NCBI RefSeq assembly: GCF_035666175.1
Contig: NZ_CP142016.1
Location: 1,178,001 to 1,242,000 of the forward strand
Direction: 5' to 3'
Length of the DNA: 64,000 bases
DNA from: Riemerella anatipestifer
GTDB lineage: Bacteria > Bacteroidota > Bacteroidia > Flavobacteriales > Weeksellaceae
Under the pieces are notes generated by a model. The model did not search any database. It had not been told where the DNA came from and saw only the letters and a list, made by a program, of their open reading frames with translations. The translations under genes and the position numbers were made by a program. This document shows, in pieces, positions 1 through 9,359 of the stretch; the first letter of the stretch is position 1, and every line of letters begins with the position of its first letter.

Positions 1-531
1 TCTAGTAATGGTTACAAAAGCTGTAACCCCATTACCCCCCAACCTCACAGGGTTGATGTCTGCATAGGTTTCTTCCTTAGAGAGAATCACATTGATGGCA
101 TCTCTACCGTCTTCGGTTTCTTTAAGTAGGTTAGGTAAATCTCTGTATGCATCAGGACCAACTACCAAATCCACCAGCTGTTCCTCTTCTAAAAATTTGG
201 TTTTAAGCCTTTCTGCCATACAGCCCAAAACCCCCACCGTAAGACTTGGTTTTTCTTTTTTCAAATTCTTGAACTGAGACAAACGCATTCTTACTGTTTG
301 CTCTGCCTTCTCTCTAATAGAGCAAGTGTTAAGCAAAATTAAATCTGCTTCTTCTACCTTTAGAGTAGTATTGTAGCCTTCATCATTTAAAATAGAAGCC
401 ACGATTTCGCTATCAGAAAAATTCATTTGGCAACCATAACTTTCTAAAAAAAGTTTCTTAGAGTTGCCTTCCTTTTCTGCTATGGCGTAAGCCTCTCCCT
501 GACGACTTTCGTCTATATATTTCTCTTGCAT
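1..531 (-). CDS. miaB: tRNA-2-methylthio-N6-dimethylallyladenosine synthase MiaB (N-terminal part)
   Basis: MiaB is a radical-SAM enzyme that adds a methylthio group to i6A37 of tRNAs reading UNN codons. The 177 codons present translate to the N-terminal UPF0004 domain, with the three cluster-binding cysteines in [22 protein letters not shown] and GCMAERLK. The spacing and the GCMAERLK motif fit MiaB rather than RimO, which has its own gene at 14985. The radical-SAM and TRAM domains lie beyond the window edge. The ATG at 531 is preceded by a Bacteroidota -7 box about 50 bp upstream. Identification is by motif recognition and is firm for this family. Confidence 0.93.
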   Translation of the reverse strand, partial: MQEKYIDESRQGEAYAIAEKEGNSKKLFLESYGCQMNFSDSEIVASILNDEGYNTTLKVEEADLILLNTCSIREKAEQTVRMRLSQFKNLKKEKPSLTVGVLGCMAERLKTKFLEEEQLVDLVVGPDAYRDLPNLLKETEDGRDAINVILSKEETYADINPVRLGGNGVTAFVTITR

Positions 532-580
532 AGTCTATTGTATTAACCATTAAATATTACCCACAGGATAATCTAAACCG

Positions 581-588
581 CAAATATA
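581..588 (-). promoter_or_regulatory. Candidate -7 box of miaB promoter
   Basis: On the minus strand the sequence is TATATTTG, matching the Bacteroidota -7 consensus TAnnTTTG, 50 bp before the miaB ATG. I see no well-placed -33 TTTG, so the call rests on the -7 box alone. Confidence 0.4.
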
Positions 589-694
589 CTAATTATTATG
601 ACAAAATGGCAGATAAAAACTATCGTATCATGAGAAATATAACTCGGTTACTTTCAACTGAAGACGACACTTTATTTCCGAAACCTTTTTTAAG

Positions 695-1489
695 CTAATC
701 TTTTATTTCAAGTTCCACCACATAGCCCTCGTGGGAACGGACATTCATTACGCCACCATCTTCAAACGCCAAGTACTGCCCTTTAACTCCTTTTAAAATA
801 CCTTGATATTCTTTTGTTTTGCTTAAATTTATAGAAGTAATTTTTTCTAAAGGTGTATAAGGATATTTTAAATTATAAAGTTCAGACTCTACCACAAACT
901 TTTGACTTTCTTTTGGGAATAAACCAACAACCTCCTCTCTTAATGCAAACAAATCCACTTCGCTAGCTCCATCATCGGAGAGCATTTTTCTCCAATTGGT
1001 TTTATCGGATAAATGGTTTTTAAGAGCGACTTCTATAACTCCTGCTTCGTAGCGGTTTTCCGTCTTTGCTATGGGCAAAGCCTTTGTTGCTCCTTGGTCT
1101 ATCCATCTAGTAGGCACTTGTGTTTGTCTGGTAACCCCAACTTTAACCTCCCCCGTATAAGCCAAATAAACCAAATGAGGTTGTAGCTGTATTTTCCGTT
1201 CCACCTCTATATCTCTTTCTTCTATATCTAGGTGGGCTTTAGAAAGTTCGGGCTTTAGGATAGTTTCACTAGCGTAAGGGCTTTCAAAAAAGCATTTTTT
1301 ACAAAACCCCATCTGGTACACAGGCTCATCGCTCCCACATTCCACACACTGAAATCCTATATGCTTTATACTCAACCTACGGTTAAACAAAGCGTTGATG
1401 TGCAGTAAATCATTAGATAGATTAAGGTAATATTGGATAGGTTCTGCCAACTGTGCAGACATCTTGAGTACTTGCCCTGTAAATAACAT
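695..1489 (-). CDS. DUF2797 family protein
   Basis: A 264-residue protein of the DUF2797 family, widespread in Bacteroidota and of unknown function. It has a Cys-x2-Cys/Cys-x2-Cys knuckle (CVECG and CKKC, roughly residues 47-66) likely to bind zinc, followed by a basic region with the sequence GVTRQTQVPTRWIDQGA. That region resembles GIY-YIG-like segments, which is only an impression. The frame is open to a TTG at 1537, but the ATG at 1489 gives the family-typical start MLFTGQVLKM and is preferred. The gene runs alone on the minus strand, back to back with the DUF4153 gene. Confidence 0.8.
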   Translation of the reverse strand: MLFTGQVLKMSAQLAEPIQYYLNLSNDLLHINALFNRRLSIKHIGFQCVECGSDEPVYQMGFCKKCFFESPYASETILKPELSKAHLDIEERDIEVERKIQLQPHLVYLAYTGEVKVGVTRQTQVPTRWIDQGATKALPIAKTENRYEAGVIEVALKNHLSDKTNWRKMLSDDGASEVDLFALREEVVGLFPKESQKFVVESELYNLKYPYTPLEKITSINLSKTKEYQGILKGVKGQYLAFEDGGVMNVRSHEGYVVELEIKD

Positions 1490-1555
1490 CTTTTGTGAAT
1501 TTTCATCAAAAATACAGATTAAATTCGTCAGTAACAAACCAATGAATTATCAGAC

Positions 1556-1586
1556 TTTGCTACTAAAAACAAAAACAATACATTTG
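1556..1586 (+). promoter_or_regulatory. Candidate Bacteroidota-type promoter of the DUF4153 gene
   Basis: TTTG at 1556-1559 and TACATTTG at 1579-1586 are separated by 19 bp, matching the -33 TTTG / -7 TAnnTTTG arrangement of Bacteroidota primary sigma factors. The box lies 20 bp before the ATG at 1607. This is the best complete promoter match found here. Confidence 0.6.
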
Positions 1587-1606
1587 TTATCTAATTTAAT
1601 CTAATT

Positions 1607-3358
1607 ATGAAACTACTTAATAACGCTCTCAAAAATTTAAAGAAAGTAGTTGCCAGCTACCCAATGGTACTACTTTCGGCGCTCATTTCTTATATCGCCA
1701 TCGTTACAACTACTATATGGGATACAAAGTCCGATTTTGTTTATAATATGACGGTTATTGCCTTTGTTTCTGCCACGGGGATGGGCTTATTCTTTTCTAT
1801 AAAAAAACTAAGTGATGTTATCGGTAAAAAGTGGATTCTTAATATCTTGGGCGTAGTGCTATTAGTGGGATATTACGCTATTTTCCCCAATGGTGAAAAC
1901 AAATTCAGCTCTCAGTTTGAAACCTTTAAATTTATAGTTATTATTGTGGCCGCAATTATCCATTTATTTATTTCGGTAGCTCCTTTTTTACCAAAGGTTA
2001 AAAATGAATACTCCTTCTGGAACTATAACAAAAATTTGTTTGTTAACTTCGTACTGTCCTCTATTTTTAGTGGTGTTCTAGCGGCTGGAATTCTTTCAGC
2101 CATCAATATTTTTAATAGTTTATTTGGCATCAATGATAATTATAAAATATATCCTATCTTATTTTCTGGCATATCCATTTTAGGGAATACCATCATTTTC
2201 CTCCTTTTTGAAGAAAGAAGCAGAGAAGAAGAACGCACCAGTACTGTAACAGAGTTCCCTATCGCACTCAAATTCTTTACCCAATACATACTTATTCCAC
2301 TTCTGTTCATCTATTTAGTGATGATGTACCTGTATGCTGCCAAGATTATTTTCTTATGGGAACTCCCTAAAGGCTTGGTATCTATCACTGTGATTAGCTA
2401 TTCTTTGGTAGGGATATTCGCATTGCTTTTGGTACACCCACTAAAAAATGAAGACAGTAAATCTTGGGTTAAATGGTTCTCCAAAATATTTTATTTCTCA
2501 CTTGTGCCAATGCTAGTATTACTATTTGTGGCGATTTTCACTCGTTTGTTTGATTATGGAGTTACAGAGTCTAGATATTTTGTCCTTTTAATGGCGATAT
2601 GGATTACCTTGTGCACCTTTTATTTCATTTTTAGAAAGAAGACTTCCATATCGTTTATCCCTAAAAGTTTGATGGCATTTTTAATCTTTGCGTTAATTTT
2701 CCCTTACTTCAATGTATTTTCAGCATCTAAGAGAAGCCAGCTAAACCGTTTACATCAGGTATTGTCTGAAAACGGACTGCTCGTGAATGGCAAAATCAAT
2801 TTTAATAAAGTGATAAAGCGTTCTGTTTTTTATGAAATTAGTGATTCAGGAAGGTACTTAATTAACCGAAATGCAAAAGATGAACTCGCCCAATACCTTG
2901 ATGAAAAACACATTAAAAACCTAAACAAAGAGTACCCTTCTTTTGTAGAATATGACGATTTTACCACTATAAATGATGAAACAGGAAGCATTACTGAAAG
3001 AGGTAATGAATATAAATACTTCAACTTAAAAGACAGAACACAAGCGATACCTTTTGACGGCAAAGGCTGGATTCTAAGTACTGAATATGATAACAATGCC
3101 GAACTAACAATAGAAAACAAATCGTTGAAGATAAATAGTAGCCTACTCATAAGCCTAGATAACAAAGAAGTAAATTTTGCACCAGATATTACTGAGTTTG
3201 CTAAAAACACTCCTTCGGGCGAAGTAGAAGAAATGGCATTCACAAAAAACCTTGAGGGCTACCGTATAACGATATACATTAACCGTATTGATTATAATGT
3301 TGAAAAAGAAGAAGTAACCTATGCGAATATAGAGCTTATTACAATTCAAAAACTTTAA
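1607..3358 (+). CDS. DUF4153 domain-containing integral membrane protein
   Basis: A 583-residue polytopic membrane protein. About eleven or twelve hydrophobic segments fill residues 15-385, and the last 200 residues form a polar, probably periplasmic or cytosolic domain. The hydrophobic pattern and overall length match the flavobacterial DUF4153 family, whose function is unknown. The start is supported by a complete promoter match 20 bp upstream. The neighbours are not functionally linked in any obvious way. Overlapping antisense frames within it are shadows. Confidence 0.75.
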   Translation: MKLLNNALKNLKKVVASYPMVLLSALISYIAIVTTTIWDTKSDFVYNMTVIAFVSATGMGLFFSIKKLSDVIGKKWILNILGVVLLVGYYAIFPNGENKFSSQFETFKFIVIIVAAIIHLFISVAPFLPKVKNEYSFWNYNKNLFVNFVLSSIFSGVLAAGILSAINIFNSLFGINDNYKIYPILFSGISILGNTIIFLLFEERSREEERTSTVTEFPIALKFFTQYILIPLLFIYLVMMYLYAAKIIFLWELPKGLVSITVISYSLVGIFALLLVHPLKNEDSKSWVKWFSKIFYFSLVPMLVLLFVAIFTRLFDYGVTESRYFVLLMAIWITLCTFYFIFRKKTSISFIPKSLMAFLIFALIFPYFNVFSASKRSQLNRLHQVLSENGLLVNGKINFNKVIKRSVFYEISDSGRYLINRNAKDELAQYLDEKHIKNLNKEYPSFVEYDDFTTINDETGSITERGNEYKYFNLKDRTQAIPFDGKGWILSTEYDNNAELTIENKSLKINSSLLISLDNKEVNFAPDITEFAKNTPSGEVEEMAFTKNLEGYRITIYINRIDYNVEKEEVTYANIELITIQKL

Positions 3359-3440
3359 AGTAAATATAACATAGTAGCTGTACCTTTAAATACTTTATTA
3401 TACGAGGTATTACTAAAGACTATTTTACTTTAAATTTTCT

Positions 3441-3448
3441 TACCTTTG
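3441..3448 (+). promoter_or_regulatory. Candidate -7 box before the thioesterase-thiL pair
   Basis: TACCTTTG matches TAnnTTTG and lies 17 bp before the ATG at 3466. No convincing -33 element is visible. Confidence 0.45.
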
Positions 3449-3465
3449 ACCTTAAAAAATTAAAA

Positions 3466-3963
3466 ATGTCAGTATTCTACCATAAATTTGAAGTGCGTTG
3501 GAGCGATATAGACGCCAACAGACACCTTGCCAACTCAGCCTATGTGCAATATTGTGCCCAAACAAGAATGGCTTTTATGAACCAACACAAAATGGGATTA
3601 GCACAGCTTAATCGTTGGGGAATTGGTCCCGTACTTCTTCACGAAAAGTATTCGTTTTTTAAAGAAATTTATGCAGACCAAACGGTTTATGTTTCGTTGG
3701 AGGTTTCGGGCGTGTCAGAAGATGCCAGCATCTATGCTTTTACTCACAAGTTTTATCTGCCTGACGGCACCCATTGTGCAACTTCGGAAGTAGTGGGCGT
3801 ATGGATAGATACTATGTTACGAAAAACCACTACGCCACCTGATGATATTTTGGTAAGTTTAGCACCTTATAAAACAGAAAACACCAAAAATCTAAGTAGA
3901 GAAGACATCAAAAATCTTCCTTTCAGACCAGAAAATATAGACCCTTCTGTTTTTCAATCTTAA
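3466..3963 (+). CDS. Acyl-CoA thioesterase, hot-dog fold (4-HBT/YbgC type)
   Basis: A 165-residue single-domain hot-dog thioesterase that would hydrolyse acyl-CoA or acyl-ACP thioesters in the cytoplasm. The signature is the N-terminal VRWSDIDANRHLANSAYV, whose aspartate (DID/DAN) and histidine match the catalytic region of 4-hydroxybenzoyl-CoA thioesterase and YbgC. Length is normal for a one-domain enzyme. It is followed after 15 bp by thiL on the same strand, so the two are probably cotranscribed from the promoter at 3441. Substrate cannot be inferred. Confidence 0.85.
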   Translation: MSVFYHKFEVRWSDIDANRHLANSAYVQYCAQTRMAFMNQHKMGLAQLNRWGIGPVLLHEKYSFFKEIYADQTVYVSLEVSGVSEDASIYAFTHKFYLPDGTHCATSEVVGVWIDTMLRKTTTPPDDILVSLAPYKTENTKNLSREDIKNLPFRPENIDPSVFQS

Positions 3964-3978
3964 TTTTTAAACTTCATT

Positions 3979-5031
3979 ATGTTAGAAGAAAAGAAAATGG
4001 CACTTACTCCAGTTTCTCAATTAGGAGAGTTTGGACTGATAAAACACTTAACCGATAAATTCAGTTTAAAAAACACCTCTTCGGAACTAGGCATAGGAGA
4101 TGATGCTACCATCATCAATCCAGAAAACAAAAAAGTAGTTGTTTCTACCGATGTTTTAGCAGAAGGCGTACATTTTAATTTAGGTTATGTTCCACTAAAG
4201 CACCTAGGGTATAAGGCTGTTGTAGTCAATCTCAGTGATATTGCAGCTATGAATGCCACACCTACACAAATATTAGTTTCTGTGGCGGCTTCCAACCGTT
4301 TTCCTGTAGAGGCTTTTGACGAAATTTATGCAGGTATCGCTTTAGCTTGCGAACGCTACAATGTAGACCTTGTAGGTGGTGATACTACCAGCTCTCAAGC
4401 AGGACTTATATTGAACATTACAGCCATAGGACTCGCACACGAAAATGAATTAGCCAAACGAAGCGGTGCTAAACCTAACGACCTATTAGTAGTTACAGGA
4501 GATTTAGGCGGTGCATATATGGGGCTGCAAATTCTAGAACGAGAACATTCGGTGTACTTAACCAATCCTAATATGCAACCCGAAATGGAAGGCTACGACT
4601 ATATCCTAGAACGCCAACTAAAGCCCGAAGCGAGAACAGACATTAAAAAGACTTTAACCGAATTGGACATCACTCCAACCTCAATGATAGATATTTCTGA
4701 TGGATTGGCTTCGGAGATACTGCACTTGTCAGATCAAAGCCAAGTAGGTTTTAGGCTGTACGAAGAGAAAATACCTATGGATACTCTTACCATAACTACG
4801 GCAGATGAGTTTAATCTAAACCCTGCAATGGCAGCCCTTAACGGTGGCGAAGACTATGAACTCTTATTCACCATTTCGCCAAACGATTATGAAAAGATAA
4901 GAAACCACCCAGATTTTACCATTATTGGTCATGCTACAGAGCTAGAACAAGGCAATTATTTGGTACTGAGAGGAAGCGAACAGCTCACACCACTTACCGC
5001 ACAAGGCTGGGACGCATTACTTTCAAAGTAA
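3979..5031 (+). CDS. thiL: Thiamine-monophosphate kinase ThiL
   Basis: ThiL phosphorylates thiamine monophosphate to thiamine pyrophosphate with ATP. The 350-residue protein has the AIRS/PurM-like two-domain layout. GIGDDAT at residues 38-44 is the nucleotide/Mg site, STDVLAEGVHF and LSDIAAMNATP follow, and a glycine-rich GGEDYELLFT lies near residue 290. The start may be the ATG at 3979 or the internal Met7; both keep the domain intact. A strong bidirectional hairpin follows the stop. Confidence 0.95.
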   Translation: MLEEKKMALTPVSQLGEFGLIKHLTDKFSLKNTSSELGIGDDATIINPENKKVVVSTDVLAEGVHFNLGYVPLKHLGYKAVVVNLSDIAAMNATPTQILVSVAASNRFPVEAFDEIYAGIALACERYNVDLVGGDTTSSQAGLILNITAIGLAHENELAKRSGAKPNDLLVVTGDLGGAYMGLQILEREHSVYLTNPNMQPEMEGYDYILERQLKPEARTDIKKTLTELDITPTSMIDISDGLASEILHLSDQSQVGFRLYEEKIPMDTLTITTADEFNLNPAMAALNGGEDYELLFTISPNDYEKIRNHPDFTIIGHATELEQGNYLVLRGSEQLTPLTAQGWDALLSK

Positions 5032-5045
5032 ATATTTTTCATAAA

Positions 5046-5084
5046 GAAAAAGGCTTATACTTTTTTCCGTATAAGCCTTTTTTT
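5046..5084. terminator. Bidirectional rho-independent terminator between thiL and the GLPGLI gene
   Basis: An A-run, an 11-bp stem beginning AAGGCTTATAC, a T-rich loop, the complementary arm and a T-run. It is symmetrical and lies between convergent genes, so it should stop transcription from both sides. Confidence 0.85.
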
Positions 5085-5090
5085 GAACAA

Positions 5091-5948
5091 TCAATGTTCT
5101 GTTTTTTCTATCAGATTTTCATTTTCAAAATTATGAAGTTTTCGTTTTTGTCTTTCCAATAAATTTCTCACATTTTCCGCAGAAGTATCAATCCCCATAC
5201 TGACAGCCTCTGCCACAAGCCTTTCTATGTTGCTTTTCTTCATTTTTCGTATTTCTGAAAAGGTGGCTGGGGTAGCCTTTTTGTATCGCGAATCTTGTAA
5301 AGAAAGTGCTTTGCCGTTGAGGTTATCTTTGAATGTAGATTTTACCAATTCAAAACTAAACTCGCCATCTTCACTTTCTATTTTCACCACCAAACCTGGC
5401 AAGCCTGTAAATTTATAAGGTCCGTAAGGCAACGGAATCTCTGGGGCATACCAAGCCACCCAATCTCTACCCTTGTAATGTAACGTTGCTTTTTTGCAAC
5501 TAAAAGTATTGATGGTTTCGCTTTCATTTATCAATTTCCAATCTTTGATGACTGGCTCTTTATAAGTATATGAACTACTTCCATTTCCCTCAAAATACTG
5601 ATTTTCTTGGCTGGTTTGTAAAACACTATAATCATATTTGCTTTTCAATCTATCAGACATTGTAACCCGAATAGGTTGTCCTTTTGGTGTGGCGGCAAGA
5701 ACTCTGTAAATATCACTTTGTCTTGCAGAGTCATTTTTCGCCATATTTTCACTAAAAAAGAAAGCCTTGTCCTTTAAAACCTGCAAAAGAAAAACTTCCT
5801 CATCTACGAAAGAATTAGTTTTATCCAATTTCGCCTTTGAAAGATAGGCAAATTCTACTTCCAGCGTATTTTCATCCTTCTTTTGAGCTAATAATAATGT
5901 GGAGAAAATTAAGCCTAAAAATATTACTATATTCTCTATTTGTTTCAT
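5091..5948 (-). CDS. GLPGLI family secreted protein
   Basis: A 285-residue exported protein of the GLPGLI family (TIGR01200), common in Flavobacteriia and of unknown function, often near TonB-dependent receptors. The family-naming motif appears as GLPGLVVKIES near residue 185. The ATG at 5948 gives a clean signal peptide ending LLLAQKK; the frame extends only to a TTG at 5963. The C-terminal part is Lys/Arg-rich with heptad-like spacing. The terminator at 5046 closes it. Likely periplasmic or surface-attached. Confidence 0.88.
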   Translation of the reverse strand: MKQIENIVIFLGLIFSTLLLAQKKDENTLEVEFAYLSKAKLDKTNSFVDEEVFLLQVLKDKAFFFSENMAKNDSARQSDIYRVLAATPKGQPIRVTMSDRLKSKYDYSVLQTSQENQYFEGNGSSSYTYKEPVIKDWKLINESETINTFSCKKATLHYKGRDWVAWYAPEIPLPYGPYKFTGLPGLVVKIESEDGEFSFELVKSTFKDNLNGKALSLQDSRYKKATPATFSEIRKMKKSNIERLVAEAVSMGIDTSAENVRNLLERQKRKLHNFENENLIEKTEH

Positions 5949-5970
5949 TATAATCTTCAACAAAAATGAG

Positions 5971-6040
5971 ACTGTCTCAAAAGTCTCACCTCTCCTCCGT
6001 TTAGGAGATTTTCAAAGTGTCATTCTACTTTTGAGACAGT
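5971..6040. repeat. Long inverted repeat with nested hairpin
   Basis: ACTGTCTCAAAAGT (5971-5984) is the exact complement of 6027-6040, with a smaller CTCCT/AGGAG hairpin nested at about 5993-6008. It lies just past the 3' end of the small secreted-protein gene and before the GLPGLI gene, so it could act as a terminator or be a small MITE/REP-like intergenic element. Confidence 0.6.
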
Positions 6041-6056
6041 TTTAATTTAATACAAT

Positions 6057-6323
6057 TTATTCACAATAATTTTTTTCTAGTTTTCCTACCCATTCTTCCA
6101 ATTTTTCAAAAGAAAAATCAGAGATACAAGTGGTAGCATCTATACATCCGTGGTAGATCACCCTAACACAATCCTCCTCCGAGGCTTTGTCTTCTTTCTT
6201 CGCTTTTTTAGGTTTTGCCTCTACGACCTCAGAGGTTTTACTTGCTGGTGATACCTTATCACCAGTACTTGCACTCAATACACCTGCAAAAGATAACGCA
6301 GCAATAAAAATGATTTTTTTCAT
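6057..6323 (-). CDS. Small secreted Lys/Glu-rich protein with four cysteines
   Basis: An 88-residue protein of unrecognised family. Residues 1-19 form a signal peptide (MKKIIFIAALSFAGVLSAS). A charged, low-complexity Lys/Glu/Ala linker occupies about 25-48. The C-terminal 40 residues contain four cysteines (DCVRV, HGCID, TTCISD, NYCE) that could form two disulphides in the periplasm. It is transcribed alone, with the inverted repeat at 5971 downstream. No function can be assigned. Confidence 0.65.
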   Translation of the reverse strand: MKKIIFIAALSFAGVLSASTGDKVSPASKTSEVVEAKPKKAKKEDKASEEDCVRVIYHGCIDATTCISDFSFEKLEEWVGKLEKNYCE

Positions 6324-6505
6324 AACTTTATTATTTATTTTTTTGCCAAGGTAAAACTTTTTTATAAAATATCCAAAAGTTTTTTATAAAATATATCTAA
6401 TTAAATAAAAAACACTTTGTAATTCTCGTTTTTCATCTTTCGTTAAAGAAAAAATAAGTAAATTTACAACCTCTAATTTGAACAAAAATCTATAACAAAA
6501 TAAAA

Positions 6506-7603
6506 ATGATTAAACAAAACTGGACCACTCAGGAAATATTAGACATATACAATCTTCCTTTTTTGGAACTTATCTATAAAGCGGCTACTATTCATCGCCA
6601 ATACCACGACCCTAATAAAATACAAGTATCCTCACTCATTTCTGTAAAAACAGGAGGTTGCCCAGAAGATTGTGGTTATTGCCCTCAAGCAGCAAGATAC
6701 CACACAGAGGTTAAAATCCACGAGATGTTACCTGTAAACCAAGTGAAAGCTCAAGCCTTAAGAGCCAAGCAAAATGGTATTTCTAGAGTGTGTCTAGGGG
6801 CAGCGTGGAGAAACGTAAAAGACGGTCCTGACTTTGACCATGTATTAGATATGGTAAGAGAGGTAACTAAACTAGATATGGAAGTATGTTGCACCCTAGG
6901 AATGCTTACCGAAAATCAAGCTAAAAGACTAGAAGAAGCTGGGCTATACGCCTATAACCATAATATAGACAGTTCCGAAGAATATTATAAAGAAGTGATT
7001 TCTACCCGTGCTTTTGAAGACCGATTAGAAACCATCAATAATGTAAGAAAAACCTCTATCACCCTTTGTTCTGGAGGGATTATTGGTATGGGAGAAAGTG
7101 TGGAAGATCGCTGTGGAATGCTAAAAGTTTTAGCCAATATGATGCCGCAGCCCGAAAGTGTTCCAATCAATGCTTTGGTTGCCGTAGAAGGAACACCTAT
7201 GGAAGACCAAGAACCTGTAAACATTTTTGAGTTTGTAAGAATGGTAGCTACTGCTAGAATTGTTTTGCCTAAAACTCAAGTAAGACTTTCCGCAGGAAGA
7301 ACCGAGTTCTCTAAGGAAGGACAAACCCTTTGTTTCTTTGCAGGTGCCAATTCTATTTTTGCAGGAGATAAACTATTAACCACCCCTAACCCTGATATTA
7401 ACGAAGACAAAACCTTATTTAACCTATTAGGAATAAAACCTCAACAGCCTTTTGAAAAACACCCCAAAAGAGAGGTAGTGGATAAAGAAAATAGCCGATA
7501 CACTGCTCTAGGAGAAAACCCTAAATGGACGAGGCCTAATCATAAAATCCCAAGAAACGAAGAGAAAAGAAAATCTAGTAACTTTCTAAAAGATAATGAA
7601 TAA
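6506..7603 (+). CDS. bioB: Biotin synthase BioB
   Basis: BioB is the radical-SAM enzyme that inserts sulphur into dethiobiotin in the last step of biotin synthesis. The radical-SAM 4Fe-4S cysteines are C52, C56 and C59 (CPEDCGYC). The 2Fe-2S ligands of the family occur later, in VCLGAAWRN, EVCCTLGM and LCSGGIIGMGE, and the arginine region RLSAGR is present. The 365-residue length is slightly over the usual because of a basic C-terminal tail. It overlaps the next gene by 8 bp, so bioB, the DUF502 gene and probably lpxB form one transcript. No other bio genes are nearby. Confidence 0.97.
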   Translation: MIKQNWTTQEILDIYNLPFLELIYKAATIHRQYHDPNKIQVSSLISVKTGGCPEDCGYCPQAARYHTEVKIHEMLPVNQVKAQALRAKQNGISRVCLGAAWRNVKDGPDFDHVLDMVREVTKLDMEVCCTLGMLTENQAKRLEEAGLYAYNHNIDSSEEYYKEVISTRAFEDRLETINNVRKTSITLCSGGIIGMGESVEDRCGMLKVLANMMPQPESVPINALVAVEGTPMEDQEPVNIFEFVRMVATARIVLPKTQVRLSAGRTEFSKEGQTLCFFAGANSIFAGDKLLTTPNPDINEDKTLFNLLGIKPQQPFEKHPKREVVDKENSRYTALGENPKWTRPNHKIPRNEEKRKSSNFLKDNE

Positions 7604-8219
7604 AAATATAAACGATTACCTTGGGCTCTTCCTTCGTTCTTTTTTGCAAGGATTAGTTATTATTGGTCCCGTTGCAGCAACGGTATGGATTATTTGGTAT
7701 ATTGTTTCTAGCATAGACAACATTATACCTTCCATTGCGGAAAAGTTTCCAGGGCTTATCTTTATATTGGTAATCAGCAGTACGGCACTTATAGGCTGGC
7801 TTGGTAATAAATTTTTATTAGGAAGAATCTTAGTAGATAGTATGGATTATCTACTTGAGCATACGCCAGGTATCAAATTTATTTACACTTCTTTAAAAGA
7901 TGTAATGTCTTCTTTTGTTGGAGACAAAAAGAAATTTAACATACCTGTACTCATCAAAACTAATGATTCTCCAGAAGTTTGGAGAGTAGGCTTTCTTACT
8001 CAAAAAGATGTTTCTATCATGGGACTTCAGGGGCATGTATCCGTCTATCTTCCACACTCCTATGCTGTTTCTGGCTGGGTTGTTCTAGTAGAAAGCAAAA
8101 ATGTAAAATTATTAGAAAATATCAACGCTGCTGATGCCATGAAATTTGCTGTAAGTGGTGGAGTTGCTGGATTTCCTAATGATACAACTTCGAGAAAAAA
8201 GGAAAATACAGTATCGTAA
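7596..8219 (+). CDS. DUF502 family membrane protein
   Basis: A 207-residue inner-membrane protein of the DUF502 family (function unknown). Two transmembrane helices lie at about residues 15-37 and 48-68, flanked by the family-typical segments GLVIIGPVAATVWII and TPGIKFIYTSLKDV. The rest is a soluble beta-rich domain. It starts inside the end of bioB (8-bp overlap), implying translational coupling, and precedes lpxB by 39 bp. Confidence 0.88.
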   Translation: MNKNINDYLGLFLRSFLQGLVIIGPVAATVWIIWYIVSSIDNIIPSIAEKFPGLIFILVISSTALIGWLGNKFLLGRILVDSMDYLLEHTPGIKFIYTSLKDVMSSFVGDKKKFNIPVLIKTNDSPEVWRVGFLTQKDVSIMGLQGHVSVYLPHSYAVSGWVVLVESKNVKLLENINAADAMKFAVSGGVAGFPNDTTSRKKENTVS

Positions 8220-8258
8220 TTATATTTCATAAACTCTACATTTATAATAAGGATTGAA

Positions 8259-9359
8259 ATGAAATACTACATTATAGCAGGAGAAGCCTCTGGTGATTTG
8301 CACGGAAGCAACCTTATGAAAGCTCTAAAACGAAAAGACCCTAACGCTACTTTTAGATTTTGGGGTGGTGATTTAATGGAGCAACAAAGTGGCACTTTGG
8401 TAAAGCACTACAGAGATTTAGCATTTATGGGGTTTGTGGAGGTTATTCAAAACTTAGGTACTATACTCAAAAATATTAAATTCTGTAAAGAGGACATCCG
8501 TAATTTTTGCCCTGATGTTTTAATCCTTATAGATTACCCCGGCTTTAACCTTAGAATTGCCAAATTTGCAAAAAAGCTAGGTATTAAAGTCGTTTATTAC
8601 ATTTCCCCTCAACTTTGGGCATGGAAGGAAAGTAGAGTAAACATCATAAAAAAATATGTAGATGAGATGCTTGTTATCCTACCATTTGAAAAGGATTTTT
8701 ATAAAAAACATCAGATAGAAGCTCATTTTGTTGGGCACCCACTTTTAGATGCTTTATCTGATTTACCACCAATTGACATTCAAGCTTTTAAAAAAGAACA
8801 TCAATTAAGTGATAAAAAAATCATTGCTCTTCTACCTGGTTCTAGAGAACAAGAAGTAAAAAAAATGCTTTCAATAATGCTTTCTGTGAGGAGTGAATTT
8901 AAAGACTATCAGTTTGTAATCGCTGGAGCTCCTAGTTTACCTAAATCCTTCTACGAAAGTTATGTAGATAAGGAAGTGAATTTTATCTCTAACAAAACCT
9001 ACGATCTCCTCCGATGCTCCGATGCAGCACTCGTAACCTCTGGCACAGCTACTTTGGAAACCGCCTTATTAGAAGTCCCAGAAGTGGTTTGTTATCGTGG
9101 AAGTAAAATCTCCTACGAAATCGCTAAACGCCTCATTAAACATATTAAATACATTTCGCTTGTGAATTTAATTATGGATAAGGAAGTGGTTAAAGAACTC
9201 ATTCAAGATGAACTCAATACACCTAATCTTGTTAAAGAACTCAAACTGATTCTCAATGAAAATAGAGCTAGTCTTCTTTCTGACTATAAAATTCTAAAAG
9301 AAAAACTAGGAGGAAAAGGAGCCAGTGAGAAAGCAGCAGAAATCATTACTAAAATTTAG
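8259..9359 (+). CDS. lpxB: Lipid-A-disaccharide synthase LpxB
   Basis: LpxB (GT19) joins UDP-2,3-diacylglucosamine to lipid X to make the lipid A disaccharide at the inner face of the inner membrane. Diagnostic features are the N-terminal IIAGEASGDLHGSNLM, the PQLWAWKESR motif near residue 120, ILPFEKDFY, VGHPLLD, LLPGSREQEV and the late TSGTATLE. At 366 residues it is of normal length. Its presence implies an LPS-bearing outer membrane. It overlaps the convergent TIGR01777 gene by 4 bp. Confidence 0.96.
   Translation: MKYYIIAGEASGDLHGSNLMKALKRKDPNATFRFWGGDLMEQQSGTLVKHYRDLAFMGFVEVIQNLGTILKNIKFCKEDIRNFCPDVLILIDYPGFNLRIAKFAKKLGIKVVYYISPQLWAWKESRVNIIKKYVDEMLVILPFEKDFYKKHQIEAHFVGHPLLDALSDLPPIDIQAFKKEHQLSDKKIIALLPGSREQEVKKMLSIMLSVRSEFKDYQFVIAGAPSLPKSFYESYVDKEVNFISNKTYDLLRCSDAALVTSGTATLETALLEVPEVVCYRGSKISYEIAKRLIKHIKYISLVNLIMDKEVVKELIQDELNTPNLVKELKLILNENRASLLSDYKILKEKLGGKGASEKAAEIITKI

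Noticed and set aside
2830-3243. A 137-codon minus-strand frame inside the DUF4153 gene
   Set aside because: It is antisense to a well-supported coding region with its own promoter, and its translation has no recognisable domain.
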